The translations under genes were made by a program, and so were the position numbers. From Adhaeribacter arboris (GTDB taxonomy: Bacteria; Bacteroidota; Bacteroidia; Cytophagales; Hymenobacteraceae), in contig NZ_PYFT01000001.1 in assembly GCF_003023845.1 (NCBI RefSeq), positions 3,720,001 through 3,784,000 on the forward strand: a stretch of DNA of 64,000 nucleotides, read 5' to 3'. The notes below the pieces were generated by a model. It was given only the letters and a program-made list of their open reading frames with translations. It was not told the DNA's origin and searched no databases. Shown here piece by piece: positions 54,008 to 63,051 of the stretch. Each line of letters starts with the position of its first letter. The first letter of the stretch is position 1.

Positions 54008-56251
54008 TTAATGAGAAGAATCTATTTTTACTAACCTACCCGAATATACTTTACTGTTTACCGCAATGTGATAATAGTATAAACCAGAACTCGTTGGTTG
54101 GCCTTGGCTAGTGAGCCCATTCCAAGGTAACACATATGTTCCTGCCAAGAACTTAGCCGGTGCTATTTCATAAATTTTCTGGCCCATTTCCGAATAAATA
54201 CTTATCTGAACGATCGCTGATTCAGCTAAAGTAAGTCCAAAGCTGCTGCTACGGCTAAAAGGATTGGGGTAAGTTGTTACCTGTGTTGGTACTATTTGTA
54301 TTGATTCGGCCACCATGCTCTTACTGGCAAGTGGTGGTGCTGGGGCGACGGAAACGGCGGATGAAGTTACTTTAAAAGGCAAATCGCTGGTAGCCTGCCC
54401 GCCACCGGTTAGTAGAATACGAACTGAACCGGTAACTGCTTTTTCCGGCACAGTCACTTTTATAAAAATTCCATAATAAACTTTAACGTTTGATGCCGGC
54501 ACACCATTAAAAAAAACATTTTTTACGGTAGTTAAATGAGTACCCATAATAAGAACAGTAGAACCTATGGCCCCCTCATTGGGCGCCATTGCCAGAATGC
54601 TCGGTTGTACTACTGTAAATAAATGAGAGCTGGTAGTTTTTCCGGCTATTGTTTCTACTTCTATGTAACCCGAACTTGCTGAGCCTGGCACAACCGCTTT
54701 TATGTAAGAATTATTAATTACTTGATAGGTAGCTTTAACGCCATTAAACCGGACAAAACGTGTAAACTGCAAATGGTTGCCCTTTATAGTAACTGTAGTT
54801 CCAGGTAAACCTTGTTCGGGAGTAAAAGAAGTAATTTGCGGAGGAAGTACTACTTGAACGAGCCAATAATCGACAAAGCCTTTTGTACTTTCGCTTTTAC
54901 TCCCACTTTTGTCGGAGTCTGAATAGCCAGCAAGTAGGTAACCCCCAGGTGCGGGAACCACGCTCCGCAGATAATCGTACTGTTGCCCGCCAAAGCTTTT
55001 GTCCCAAATTTTTTGACCCAGATTATTTACTTTTAGCAGCCAATAATCTGACCCTCCTTGGCTGACTTCACTTTTTTGTCCGCTGATACCGGAGTTAGAA
55101 AAACCACCTATTATAAATGTACCATCCGATAACGGTAAAATATCCGTCAGTTCATCGTTATTGCTACCTCCTAAAGTCCGATCCCATAACTGTTGGCCAT
55201 TCTCATCAATCTTAATTACCCATTGGTCGGCACCGCCCCGGCTAGAGCCGTGTTTATCGCCACCGGAGCCGGATAACGAAGTACCCCCTAGTAAGTAACC
55301 GCCGCCAGCCGCTTTTACTATTGTTTGCAGATTATCAACATTACTCGAGCCAAAAGTTCGATCCCATTGTTTAATGCCGGTGCTGGTTATTTTTACAATC
55401 CAATAATCATCTTTACCGCGGGTGCGGTTTTGTTTATCGCCGCTGATACCGGAGTTAGAAGTTCCCCCGAGTAGATAACCGCCATCTGACGTAGCTACTA
55501 TTGTTTGCAGATTGTCGTACCCTTTTCCTCCATAAGTTTGGTCCCATAAAGGGTTCCCGGTTGCATCCATCCTTACTATCCAATAATCAGCACTCCCTCG
55601 ACTACCACCGTGCTTGTCGCCGCTCATCGCCGACGACGACGTACCACCCAGTAGGAAACCGCCATCGGGGGTTTTTACGGCGGCACGAAGATTATCGTAT
55701 TTATCTCCCCCAAAGGTTCGGTCCCAAAGTTTATTTCCACTAGTATCTAACTTTACTACCCAAAAATCGGCTACCCCTCGCAATGCATCACTTTTATCGT
55801 CACCCGTTTCCGAATCAGAAGTACCTGCCAGTAAATAGCCATCGGAAGTAGCAACCAAGGCGGCTAAGTCATCGCCTTCAGTTCCGCCGATAGTTTTATC
55901 CCACTTTTTCTTACCGCTTTCATCTATCTTTACTACCCAATAATCGATGCTGCCTTTGCCAGGTTCACTTTTGTCGCCGCCTTTCTCTGAATCACTATAC
56001 CCCCCTAGTAAATAGCCCCCATCGGGGGTGGGCACCATATCTTGCAATAATGACGAGCCGTGGGTTATCGGATTACTACTGTCGTAGGGCACATAGGTTT
56101 TCGTGCCCCCGTAGGTTTTATCCCATTGTTTTATTTGCCCTGCTACTTTAAAGGTAAACGTATTTAAGAGCAAGTATAGCAACCAACATAAGTGTTTGCC
56201 GGAGATTGTGTACTCGAAATAATTTTTACTAGCAGGCCAAATTAATTTCAT
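54008..56251 (-). CDS. Secreted repeat protein with IPT/TIG and T9SS sorting domains
   Basis: 747 aa from the ATG at 56251, which places the hydrophobic signal segment as in the relative at 42558-47279; an ATG at 56293 is possible and would add 14 residues. Seven units of about 58 residues follow, of the same WDKTYGG ... DGGYLLGGTS ... DYWVVKI type. Two IPT/TIG domains come next (about 470-545 and 548-620; PPQITSFTPEQGLPGTTVTIKG, PSILAMAPNEGAIGSTVLIMG). The C-terminus YPNPFSRSSSFGLTLAE ... SGLYYYHIAVNSKVYSGRLVKI is a type A sorting signal for type IX secretion. Probably a cell-surface binding protein; no enzymatic motif is visible. Confidence 0.92.
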   Translation of the reverse strand: MKLIWPASKNYFEYTISGKHLCWLLYLLLNTFTFKVAGQIKQWDKTYGGTKTYVPYDSSNPITHGSSLLQDMVPTPDGGYLLGGYSDSEKGGDKSEPGKGSIDYWVVKIDESGKKKWDKTIGGTEGDDLAALVATSDGYLLAGTSDSETGDDKSDALRGVADFWVVKLDTSGNKLWDRTFGGDKYDNLRAAVKTPDGGFLLGGTSSSAMSGDKHGGSRGSADYWIVRMDATGNPLWDQTYGGKGYDNLQTIVATSDGGYLLGGTSNSGISGDKQNRTRGKDDYWIVKITSTGIKQWDRTFGSSNVDNLQTIVKAAGGGYLLGGTSLSGSGGDKHGSSRGGADQWVIKIDENGQQLWDRTLGGSNNDELTDILPLSDGTFIIGGFSNSGISGQKSEVSQGGSDYWLLKVNNLGQKIWDKSFGGQQYDYLRSVVPAPGGYLLAGYSDSDKSGSKSESTKGFVDYWLVQVVLPPQITSFTPEQGLPGTTVTIKGNHLQFTRFVRFNGVKATYQVINNSYIKAVVPGSASSGYIEVETIAGKTTSSHLFTVVQPSILAMAPNEGAIGSTVLIMGTHLTTVKNVFFNGVPASNVKVYYGIFIKVTVPEKAVTGSVRILLTGGGQATSDLPFKVTSSAVSVAPAPPLASKSMVAESIQIVPTQVTTYPNPFSRSSSFGLTLAESAIVQISIYSEMGQKIYEIAPAKFLAGTYVLPWNGLTSQGQPTSSGLYYYHIAVNSKVYSGRLVKIDSSH

Positions 56252-56606
56252 AGCAGATTTTAAAATAAAACTAGTGCCCAATACATGCAACATTACTTCG
56301 AATTACACTCGTAATCAAATATAAGGTATTACTAATTAATATCTTATAGAAAATAATTAGTAATACCTTTAGAATAAAACGCTGCGAAATCAGAAAAATA
56401 AGCGAAATAGAAGGTCTTCTTATTTACCCCATCCAGATAGAGTGTCTCTGGCAAATAAATGCAATCAGATAGGAAAAGTATTTTAGTTAAACTGAACTTG
56501 ATATATAAGCGACTGCCTTACAGAACGAATAACTTGTCGTTGTAACTTCTCTAACTTACACCCTCATTCCTACGTTAGAAAGAGGCGAACATCAACCCTA
56601 AAACGA
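56252..56606. other. AT-rich divergent intergenic region
   Basis: 355 bases between divergent genes, with no repeat or confident promoter pair. TACGTTAG near 56571 resembles a -7 box with one mismatch. Confidence 0.35.
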
Positions 56607-57401
56607 ATGGAACAAGAACAAACAACTTTGCTGAAGGATTATTCGCTAGAAGAGCGTGGCGCTTACCTGGGAGCTTTGGCTACTATTGCCTCCGCTGACG
56701 GCAACGCGAGTGCCGAGGAATTAGAATTTTTAAAAATGATGGCCGAAGCCGCCGAGTTACCGGATAACTTGCAGCAGGAGATTACGCAAATCGCTCAAAG
56801 TCCCTCAAAGATAAGCTTGCAAAAATGCCTGGATACTTTAAAACAAAGTAATCTACGGTTCTCGTTTGTAACGGATATCATTAGTTTTGCCAAATCCGAC
56901 GGGCAATATTCGCCGGAAGAACAACAACGCATTCAGGATATTTCAAATTATCTGGGCATCGATCAAAAACAGTTTAGTATTTTAGACCAGTTTGTGGATA
57001 AAGCCAACGATGCCAAACAACAAGGCGAAGACCCTACCTCACAAGCTTTTATGCACAAGAGTGGCTTTGGCGACATGTTTAAAAACGTAGGCATTTCCCC
57101 GCAAATGGTAACCGGGATGTTGGGTATTCTGGCTCCGATTGTTATTAGCCGGATGATGAGTGGCGGCCGGCGACAGTACGGCGGTGGTATGATGGGCGGC
57201 TTGGGTGGCGGCTTACTGGGAGGTTTACTAGGTGGCGGCATGGGTATGGGCGGCGGCATGTACAACAGCGGCGGTGGCCTGGGCTCCATTATTTCGATCT
57301 TGGGCGGTTTAAATGGTCGTCGCGGTTACGGCGGTATGGGCAGCGGTGGCTTAGGTGGTTTGCTCGGTGGCATTTTAGGCGGTGGCCGGCGGGGCTGGTA
57401 A
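56607..57401 (+). CDS. TerB-like protein with glycine-rich C-terminal tail
   Basis: 264 aa. The N-terminal 140 residues form a TerB-like helical bundle: GAYLGALATIASADGNASAEELEFLKMM, and a second half-repeat FVTDIISFAKSDGQYSPEEQQRIQDIS with the Ser/Asp-Gly acidic turns that bind metal in TerB. A linker (about 155-175) leads to a hydrophobic stretch (MVTGMLGILAPIVISRMM) and a Gly/Met-rich tail (GGGMMGGLGGGLLGGLLGG onward). TerB domains occur in stress and phage-defence-related proteins, but the Gly-rich form is also a plain envelope protein. Role unknown. Confidence 0.85.
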   Translation: MEQEQTTLLKDYSLEERGAYLGALATIASADGNASAEELEFLKMMAEAAELPDNLQQEITQIAQSPSKISLQKCLDTLKQSNLRFSFVTDIISFAKSDGQYSPEEQQRIQDISNYLGIDQKQFSILDQFVDKANDAKQQGEDPTSQAFMHKSGFGDMFKNVGISPQMVTGMLGILAPIVISRMMSGGRRQYGGGMMGGLGGGLLGGLLGGGMGMGGGMYNSGGGLGSIISILGGLNGRRGYGGMGSGGLGGLLGGILGGGRRGW

Positions 57402-57463
57402 ATACAACCGGCAGCCCGTAAAAAAATTTTTATTAATCTTGCTTTATTTATCAATCTACAGTT

Positions 57464-58759
57464 CTACATTTCCGGAGCCAGGGATTTAGGGGTTGGGCTG
57501 GATTCATTATTTAAAGTGTATAAAATATACATACAAATAAGCAGTACAATTCCGCAGCTAAATCCCAGCACCGGCGCTGGTAGCGCCAGCAAGGCCCAAC
57601 CACTAATGTACGACCCGATCACCTCGCTTAAATTAATAAAAGCCATATATGCCGTAAACTGAGAACCGGCCGTATATTCTGTACAGAGTGTCATGAGAAT
57701 AGGAAAGGCGGCTACACTGAACAGCGGATCAGCTAAATTCCAGAATAGCAGGCCGGAGATGGTGAAAGGCCGGATATCCCACAAAAAAGCCAATAAATTA
57801 AAAATAATTAAAAAAGCCGCCAGCACGGCCATTACTTTCACTTGTAGTTTTTTCGGACCCAGCCAATCGGCTAAAATACCACCGCCCAACACTACGCTAA
57901 GGGTTATTAAGCTCCCCCAGCCGCCCTGTAACACCGAAACATCTTGGTCGGGCCAGTGCAGCACTTGAATCAGGTGAAAAGCAAACGAGCGGATAAAAAT
58001 ACTAAAGCATAAGTACACCACGAATATAACTCCAAAAGTCCGTAAACTAGTGGTGGCCGTTAGATTGCGCCATAAATATTGAAATACAATCTTTAATTTC
58101 GGATTCTCTTCGGAGCTTACTTTTTTTGCTTGATTCCTTCGGGTGGGTAATAACTGGTCGCCAGGTTCTAATTTAATAAAGAAGGTAAACACGGTAAACA
58201 GCAGCAACAAACCCGATTGAACCAGCACCGCTGCTCTAAAACCAAACTGATGCATGATATAAGCTAAAGCGGCCGCACCAAAAGAAATTCCCAGCAGCAA
58301 GCCGCCCCGCATACAAGCGTTTAACCGCCCCCGCTCCGCAAACGGAACTACCGAAATCGCCATGGCATCTACGCTCGCATCCTGCACCGAAGCAAACAAA
58401 CTGTGCGTAAAAAATACCAAGCCTAAAAGCGAAAGTTGCGTTAAGGGTTCAGTAACGAGTAATAGGGTAAGGGAGGCCAGAAAAGCCGCTAACTGGGTAA
58501 GCACTACCCATTGCTTGCGGTGCCCGATTACAGAATACTGATACCGGTCGATGATTGGTCCCCAAAAAAATTGAATAATCCAGGGTATACCTACAATACT
58601 GACAAACGTACCAATACTCGCCGGATTAACGCCCCGGCCATTTAAATAATTAGCAATGGCCGTAAGAGCAAAACCCGAAGGAATACCCTGCATGACATAT
58701 AAATAGAAAAAAGTACTATACCGCATGCGGGCACTTTGGCTTAAAGCAGGTAAAGGCAT
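57464..58759 (-). CDS. MFS transporter, AmpG-like
   Basis: 431 aa with twelve predicted membrane helices. The first segments (YLYVMQGIPSGFALTAIANYLNGRGV, then WIIQFFWGPIIDRYQYSVIGHRKQWVV) match the AmpG/PAT branch of the major facilitator superfamily, with the Arg/Lys loop of motif A between helices 2 and 3 and FASVQDASVDAMAISVVPFAERGRLNA in helix 4-5. AmpG permeases import cell-wall muropeptides, so this may recycle anhydromuropeptides, in keeping with the GH18, CE4 and GH20-like enzymes elsewhere in the window. Substrate is inferred; an N-terminal start at Met12 is also possible. Confidence 0.88.
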   Translation of the reverse strand: MPLPALSQSARMRYSTFFYLYVMQGIPSGFALTAIANYLNGRGVNPASIGTFVSIVGIPWIIQFFWGPIIDRYQYSVIGHRKQWVVLTQLAAFLASLTLLLVTEPLTQLSLLGLVFFTHSLFASVQDASVDAMAISVVPFAERGRLNACMRGGLLLGISFGAAALAYIMHQFGFRAAVLVQSGLLLLFTVFTFFIKLEPGDQLLPTRRNQAKKVSSEENPKLKIVFQYLWRNLTATTSLRTFGVIFVVYLCFSIFIRSFAFHLIQVLHWPDQDVSVLQGGWGSLITLSVVLGGGILADWLGPKKLQVKVMAVLAAFLIIFNLLAFLWDIRPFTISGLLFWNLADPLFSVAAFPILMTLCTEYTAGSQFTAYMAFINLSEVIGSYISGWALLALPAPVLGFSCGIVLLICMYILYTLNNESSPTPKSLAPEM

Positions 58760-59122
58760 TAATAGCGCTTTGGGGTTTAAAAACAGCTTCGTCTCTACCT
58801 GAGATCAACAACTATGGCGGCACTTTGTTTTACGTACTTTTATAAGTTTTTCTGAAGCATTTTTTTTTACGGATGCTTCATCTATTATTCTAAGGTAGTG
58901 ATTGGTTGTTCGTTGTTTAGTGAATAAACTTGTATCCTTCTACGTATTAACTTAAAGTAAACATTGGTTATTCAGGAAGTAGTTGTCTGCAGTTTTGCTT
59001 CAATCAGTTCGAGTATTTATAGTGCATCCATTATTGATTTTAAAAAAACCGCCGCTACAAGCGCCTTCTTTGTCAGCGTTTATAACGACGGTTTCCTTCG
59101 CATTCGTTGATTCACCGGAACA
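58760..59122. other. Intergenic region with terminator of the GloVer gene
   Basis: 363 bases between two minus-strand genes. It holds the promoter region of the MFS gene and, at its right end, the terminator at 59041-59094. No gene is supported here. Confidence 0.45.
59041..59094 (-). terminator. Intrinsic terminator after the GloVer-malectin gene
   Basis: AAACCGCCGCTACAAGCG pairs imperfectly with CGTTTATAACGACGGTTT, and on the minus strand a T run follows the stem. It lies 29 bases after the stop codon. Confidence 0.72.
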
Positions 59123-62100
59123 TTATTCTTTCATAAACTTCAGAATTTGGTGTCCTTGTTCGGTTTGCAATTGTAATAAATACAACCCTGCCTGGAGTGA
59201 TGCCACATTTATTTGCAATTTATCCCGGCCTAACTGTTCATGCGCGTTTAGTAATACTTCCCGACCTGTGGCATCTACTACGGCTGTTTGCAGCTTATCT
59301 GCCGGAGCCGTAAGTTGCACGGTTAAATTAGTTTTAACCGGATTAGGATACAAACTAGTTACTAGCTCGCCTTCTTCCGCTGGTTCTACTTCCATTTCCA
59401 GGCGTTCGGCTCCGGCAACGGGTACCACTTCAATGGCAGCGACACACGCTTTATCCACAGTGGAGGTAAATCTTAGATTTAAGGTACCATCAGAAACGTT
59501 AATGGTTTTGGAAACAATAAGCGCTCTTTTTGCTCCCCCCGCAGCGGTATAAATATCGTAGTTGCTTAACCAACTGGCTCCTTCGGCGGTTACGTTAAAT
59601 TTACGCTGCCCGGCAGCTGTATGAAAAATTTCCGCAAAATGCAGTTTCACGGTATACGAGCCATTACTTACCGGAATGTTGTATTGGAAGCTTCCTCCGT
59701 TGTTAGTAGCCCGGCGATTATCCTGATAAAGCGCGTCATTGGTGGTATTGGCAATGGCCGCAGCCGTAGTAGAAACACTCGTGGTGCCACTAAAGTAGTT
59801 ATCCGCACTAAAACTACCCAAAGAAGTAGCAACCGCACTGCCGCCCGTATTCAGGCGCACTGTGCTAGCCGTACCAACATTAATGGTAACAGTTTTGGAA
59901 GTAGAACTCTGGCAACCCCAGATTACCCGGAAATTAAACGAGTCGGTACCCGTAAAACCAGGGTCAGGCGTGTAGACGCGGTTAGCATTGGAGCCGGTTA
60001 AAGTGCCGTGTTGGGGTTGAGCCGCCACTTTAAAGGTAAGCGGAGTACCGCCTGAACCGGTAAGCGTGATGGCTTTGGGCGTATTAACGGCAGTAGTTAC
60101 GTTTTGAGCATTGGCAACAGGGTTAGCTTTCTGGATAATTAAATTGCCTAAGGGTACACTGCCATCGGTAGCTGGGTTTAAATGGCGCAGCACATTAAAA
60201 GTGCCACCCGTACTAATTCTAAAAATAGTTCCTCCTCCGTTCATACCGCCTTCGCTAGTCATACCGTACAACCTACCATCGGTACCTTGCACTAAGTCTC
60301 CCCGTGGGTTACCGCCATCCGTGGCTAAATCAAAATCACGCAGCACAATGTACGGGTTGCCGCTCGGCGCTATTTTAAAAATGACGCCCCGACCCGTCGC
60401 TCCGCCACCTTGGGTCATCCCATAAAAGTTACCGTCGCTGCCTTGTATCAGGCTATTGTTATAAGAATATCCTCCATTCGTATTATCTAAGTTTTTAATT
60501 ACGGTAAGCGTACCAGTGGGTGTAATTTTAAAAATGGTGCCGTAGCCTATTGTACCTCCCTGGTAGGTTATACCATAAAAGTTATTATCCTTCCCGCGCA
60601 CCAGGCTGCCAAACGGCGAACCACCCGTAGTAGCAAAATCCAGGTGACGCAATACCGTAAAAACACTGCCCGAAGTTGTTATTTTAAAAATAGTACCGTA
60701 GCCATTTGTACCGCCATATGAAGCTGTTCCGTATAAATTACCATCGGTGCCCCGCACCAAGCTGGCACTGGGATAGGCGCCATCGTTTGTATAATCCAAG
60801 TTCCAGAGTACGGTTAGGGTACCGCCAGGGGAAATTTTGAAAATTGTACCGTAGCCGTACGTTCCGCCCACTTGGCTAGTGCCATAAAAATTACCATCCG
60901 GCGCTTGCACTAAACTGCCCTGGGGATTGCTGCCCGTAGTAGTAGCATCCAAAGATTTGATAGTAGAAAAAGTACCCGTGCAAAACTTAAATACCGTGCC
61001 GTAATCATTAATACCACCCAGACCAGTCATCCCGTAGAAATTACCATCAGCGGCCTGAACAACGCTAGCAACTGGTTGAATGCCCTGTCCCGTTTCAGGA
61101 AATTTCACGAGCACCGATAAGGTACCGCCAGGCGTTATTTTAAAAATAGTACCCAACCCGCTGCCATCACTGCCGCCGAAAGAAGTCATACCGTAGAAAT
61201 TACCATCGGTACTGTTGCGCACTAAACTACCTTGTGGGTTACCCCCGGTAACCGTTTCATCTAAATTTTTGAGCACCGTATAAGTGCCGCCGGGAGTCAT
61301 TTTAAATACGGTTCCATAACCTACACTACCCCCTGATTGCATCATACCATAAAAATTGCCGTCAGGCTGTTGCGTTAAACTGCCTTTGGGATAACTACCT
61401 TGCGTCGTATAATCCAGATTTTTGAGTACGGTAAACGTACCGCCGGGAGTCATTTTAAATATAGTACCGTACCCGAAGGTCCCGCCCTGGTAGATCATCC
61501 CATAAAAGTTGCCGTCCGCCGCTTTTATTAAATTGTTCCGGTTTGGATAGCCTCCGTCGGTGGAATAATCTAAATGCCGCCGGACCGTATAAGTGCCGGC
61601 CGGGGTAATTCGGAAGATCGTGCCATAGCCGTAGATTCCACCCGTTAAAGTCATGCCGTAAAAGTTACCATCGCCCCCCAGCACTAAATCACCTTGCGGG
61701 TAAGCGCCATCTGCTGAGCTATTTAAGTGACGCAGAACAGTATAGGTTCCGGTTGGCGTAATACGAAAGATAGTGCCGTAATTATTAGCACCGCCCGTGC
61801 CGGTCATGCCGTAAAAGTTGTTATCGGTACCTTTAATTAAGCTGCCGTATGGATGCGCCCCGTCGGCTGTGTAATCTAAATCGTGCAGAACAGTATAAGT
61901 GCCGGTTTGGGTTATTTTAAAAATGGTGCCGTTGCCAGAACTACCCCCCTCGTAGGTCATTCCATAAAAATTACCATCCGGCGCCTGAAATAAACTACCA
62001 AAGGGCCTACTGCCCTCGCTGGTACCGTTAAAAGAATGCAGTACCGTAAGGTCGCCGGCAGCAGTCATTTTAAACACCGTGCCAAAACCAAATCCGCCGC

Positions 62101-62434
62101 CCGAAGTCATCCCGTAGAAATTACCGTCCGAAGCTTTAATTAAATCGCCGTAAGGCTCACTACCCGAACGGGCAAACTCCCGGTGGATGGTATAACCGGT
62201 ACCATCGCTTTTCATGGTAAAAGCAGTACCCCCCTGCAGCTTACCGCCCGAAGATGTTAATCCTACCAGAACATCCTGCGCTCGGGTATCCAGTACCGAT
62301 AAAATAAAAAAGGAAGTAAGCAGCCAAATCCAAACCCGGCAAAATTGTAAGGAAGGCGAAACCAGGCGTTTAAGTAACGGGGGAGTAATAGAAAATGAAT
62401 TTCCGTGGATAGGTAAAAGTAAGTCTTTTTTCAT
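59123..62434 (-). CDS. GloVer-repeat, malectin and T9SS sorting domain protein
   Basis: 1103 aa. A signal segment (about 28-52) precedes thirteen clear units of the GloVer tandem repeat type, about 52 residues each, with DGNFYGMTxxGGxxGYGTIFKIT and TVLxxLDxxTxGxxPxGSLV; the first unit is degenerate. An Ig/cadherin-like domain (about 780-860: KAITLTGSGGTPLTFKV, FTGTDSFNFRV), then a malectin-like carbohydrate-binding domain (VRLNTGGSAVATSLGSF ... YTVKLHFAEIFHTAAGQRKFNV), and a type A T9SS sorting domain (LYPNPVKTNLTVQLTA ... LYLLQLQTEQGHQIL) complete it. It is probably a large secreted, carbohydrate-binding surface protein. Start is the ATG at 62434. Confidence 0.93.
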   Translation of the reverse strand: MKKDLLLPIHGNSFSITPPLLKRLVSPSLQFCRVWIWLLTSFFILSVLDTRAQDVLVGLTSSGGKLQGGTAFTMKSDGTGYTIHREFARSGSEPYGDLIKASDGNFYGMTSGGGFGFGTVFKMTAAGDLTVLHSFNGTSEGSRPFGSLFQAPDGNFYGMTYEGGSSGNGTIFKITQTGTYTVLHDLDYTADGAHPYGSLIKGTDNNFYGMTGTGGANNYGTIFRITPTGTYTVLRHLNSSADGAYPQGDLVLGGDGNFYGMTLTGGIYGYGTIFRITPAGTYTVRRHLDYSTDGGYPNRNNLIKAADGNFYGMIYQGGTFGYGTIFKMTPGGTFTVLKNLDYTTQGSYPKGSLTQQPDGNFYGMMQSGGSVGYGTVFKMTPGGTYTVLKNLDETVTGGNPQGSLVRNSTDGNFYGMTSFGGSDGSGLGTIFKITPGGTLSVLVKFPETGQGIQPVASVVQAADGNFYGMTGLGGINDYGTVFKFCTGTFSTIKSLDATTTGSNPQGSLVQAPDGNFYGTSQVGGTYGYGTIFKISPGGTLTVLWNLDYTNDGAYPSASLVRGTDGNLYGTASYGGTNGYGTIFKITTSGSVFTVLRHLDFATTGGSPFGSLVRGKDNNFYGITYQGGTIGYGTIFKITPTGTLTVIKNLDNTNGGYSYNNSLIQGSDGNFYGMTQGGGATGRGVIFKIAPSGNPYIVLRDFDLATDGGNPRGDLVQGTDGRLYGMTSEGGMNGGGTIFRISTGGTFNVLRHLNPATDGSVPLGNLIIQKANPVANAQNVTTAVNTPKAITLTGSGGTPLTFKVAAQPQHGTLTGSNANRVYTPDPGFTGTDSFNFRVIWGCQSSTSKTVTINVGTASTVRLNTGGSAVATSLGSFSADNYFSGTTSVSTTAAAIANTTNDALYQDNRRATNNGGSFQYNIPVSNGSYTVKLHFAEIFHTAAGQRKFNVTAEGASWLSNYDIYTAAGGAKRALIVSKTINVSDGTLNLRFTSTVDKACVAAIEVVPVAGAERLEMEVEPAEEGELVTSLYPNPVKTNLTVQLTAPADKLQTAVVDATGREVLLNAHEQLGRDKLQINVASLQAGLYLLQLQTEQGHQILKFMKE

Positions 62435-62943
62435 GATGGAATAGTTTAGAGTTGGTTAAGGTTGGAGGTGTGTTTTTACAGTAAAAAGCGAAACATCTTC
62501 GCTGCGCAGAATAGCATTGGCTAGATTAAGAAAATAGGCCTACAGCTTAATTACAGGTAATAGAAATGATTTACTTATATCAGTACACTACCAGTGCCTC
62601 TCTCTGCCCCAGCATTCATAATTAGAAATTGAACACAAGCGTAAAAGCGGTAGATAATAGCATTTTCTGTAAATGCAGCAGGAACCAGCTACTATTGAAT
62701 CATAATTCAGTAGATGATAACACTATTGCTACTTTAAACCAATAAGTAACTATTTTGCCAGTATAACACCCTTATTGGGCCAGCTTAATACCGATATGGA
62801 AGAGAAACACATAACACACTGACGATCAAAAGGTAGGCATTAATTTTACCCAACGCAATACTTATTTTTAAGTATTTTTATTTGGGCTGGTAACTTAATT
62901 AGGTAAGAGCTTATTACTTATTAGAGCATTTTAGTTTTTGAAG
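62435..62943. other. AT-rich promoter-bearing gap upstream of the GloVer gene
   Basis: About 510 bases with no coding frame, repeat or RNA structure that I recognise. It must carry the promoter of the gene at 59123-62434. Confidence 0.4.
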
Positions 62944-63008
62944 TAAATAAAGGAGCCTGCTCCTGGAATACCTTAATCCCGATATTCTAGGAGCAGGCTC
63001 CTTTATTT
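62944..63008. terminator. Long perfect-stem inverted repeat, terminator
   Basis: AAATAAAGGAGCCTGCTCC(TGGAATA) and its reverse complement (TATTCTAGGAGCAGG onward) form a stem of about 25 bases with one mismatch. On the minus strand the hairpin follows the stop of the gene at 63052 by 43 bases. Confidence 0.9.
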
Positions 63009-63051
63009 CATGTATTCCCGAATACGGCCTTTTTTGGAATGCCGATGCCTG

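Noticed and set aside
58983-59552. Plus-strand frame of 189 codons over the terminator and 3' end of the GloVer-malectin gene
   Set aside because: Overlaps a clear minus-strand T9SS domain and terminator; no recognisable protein features.
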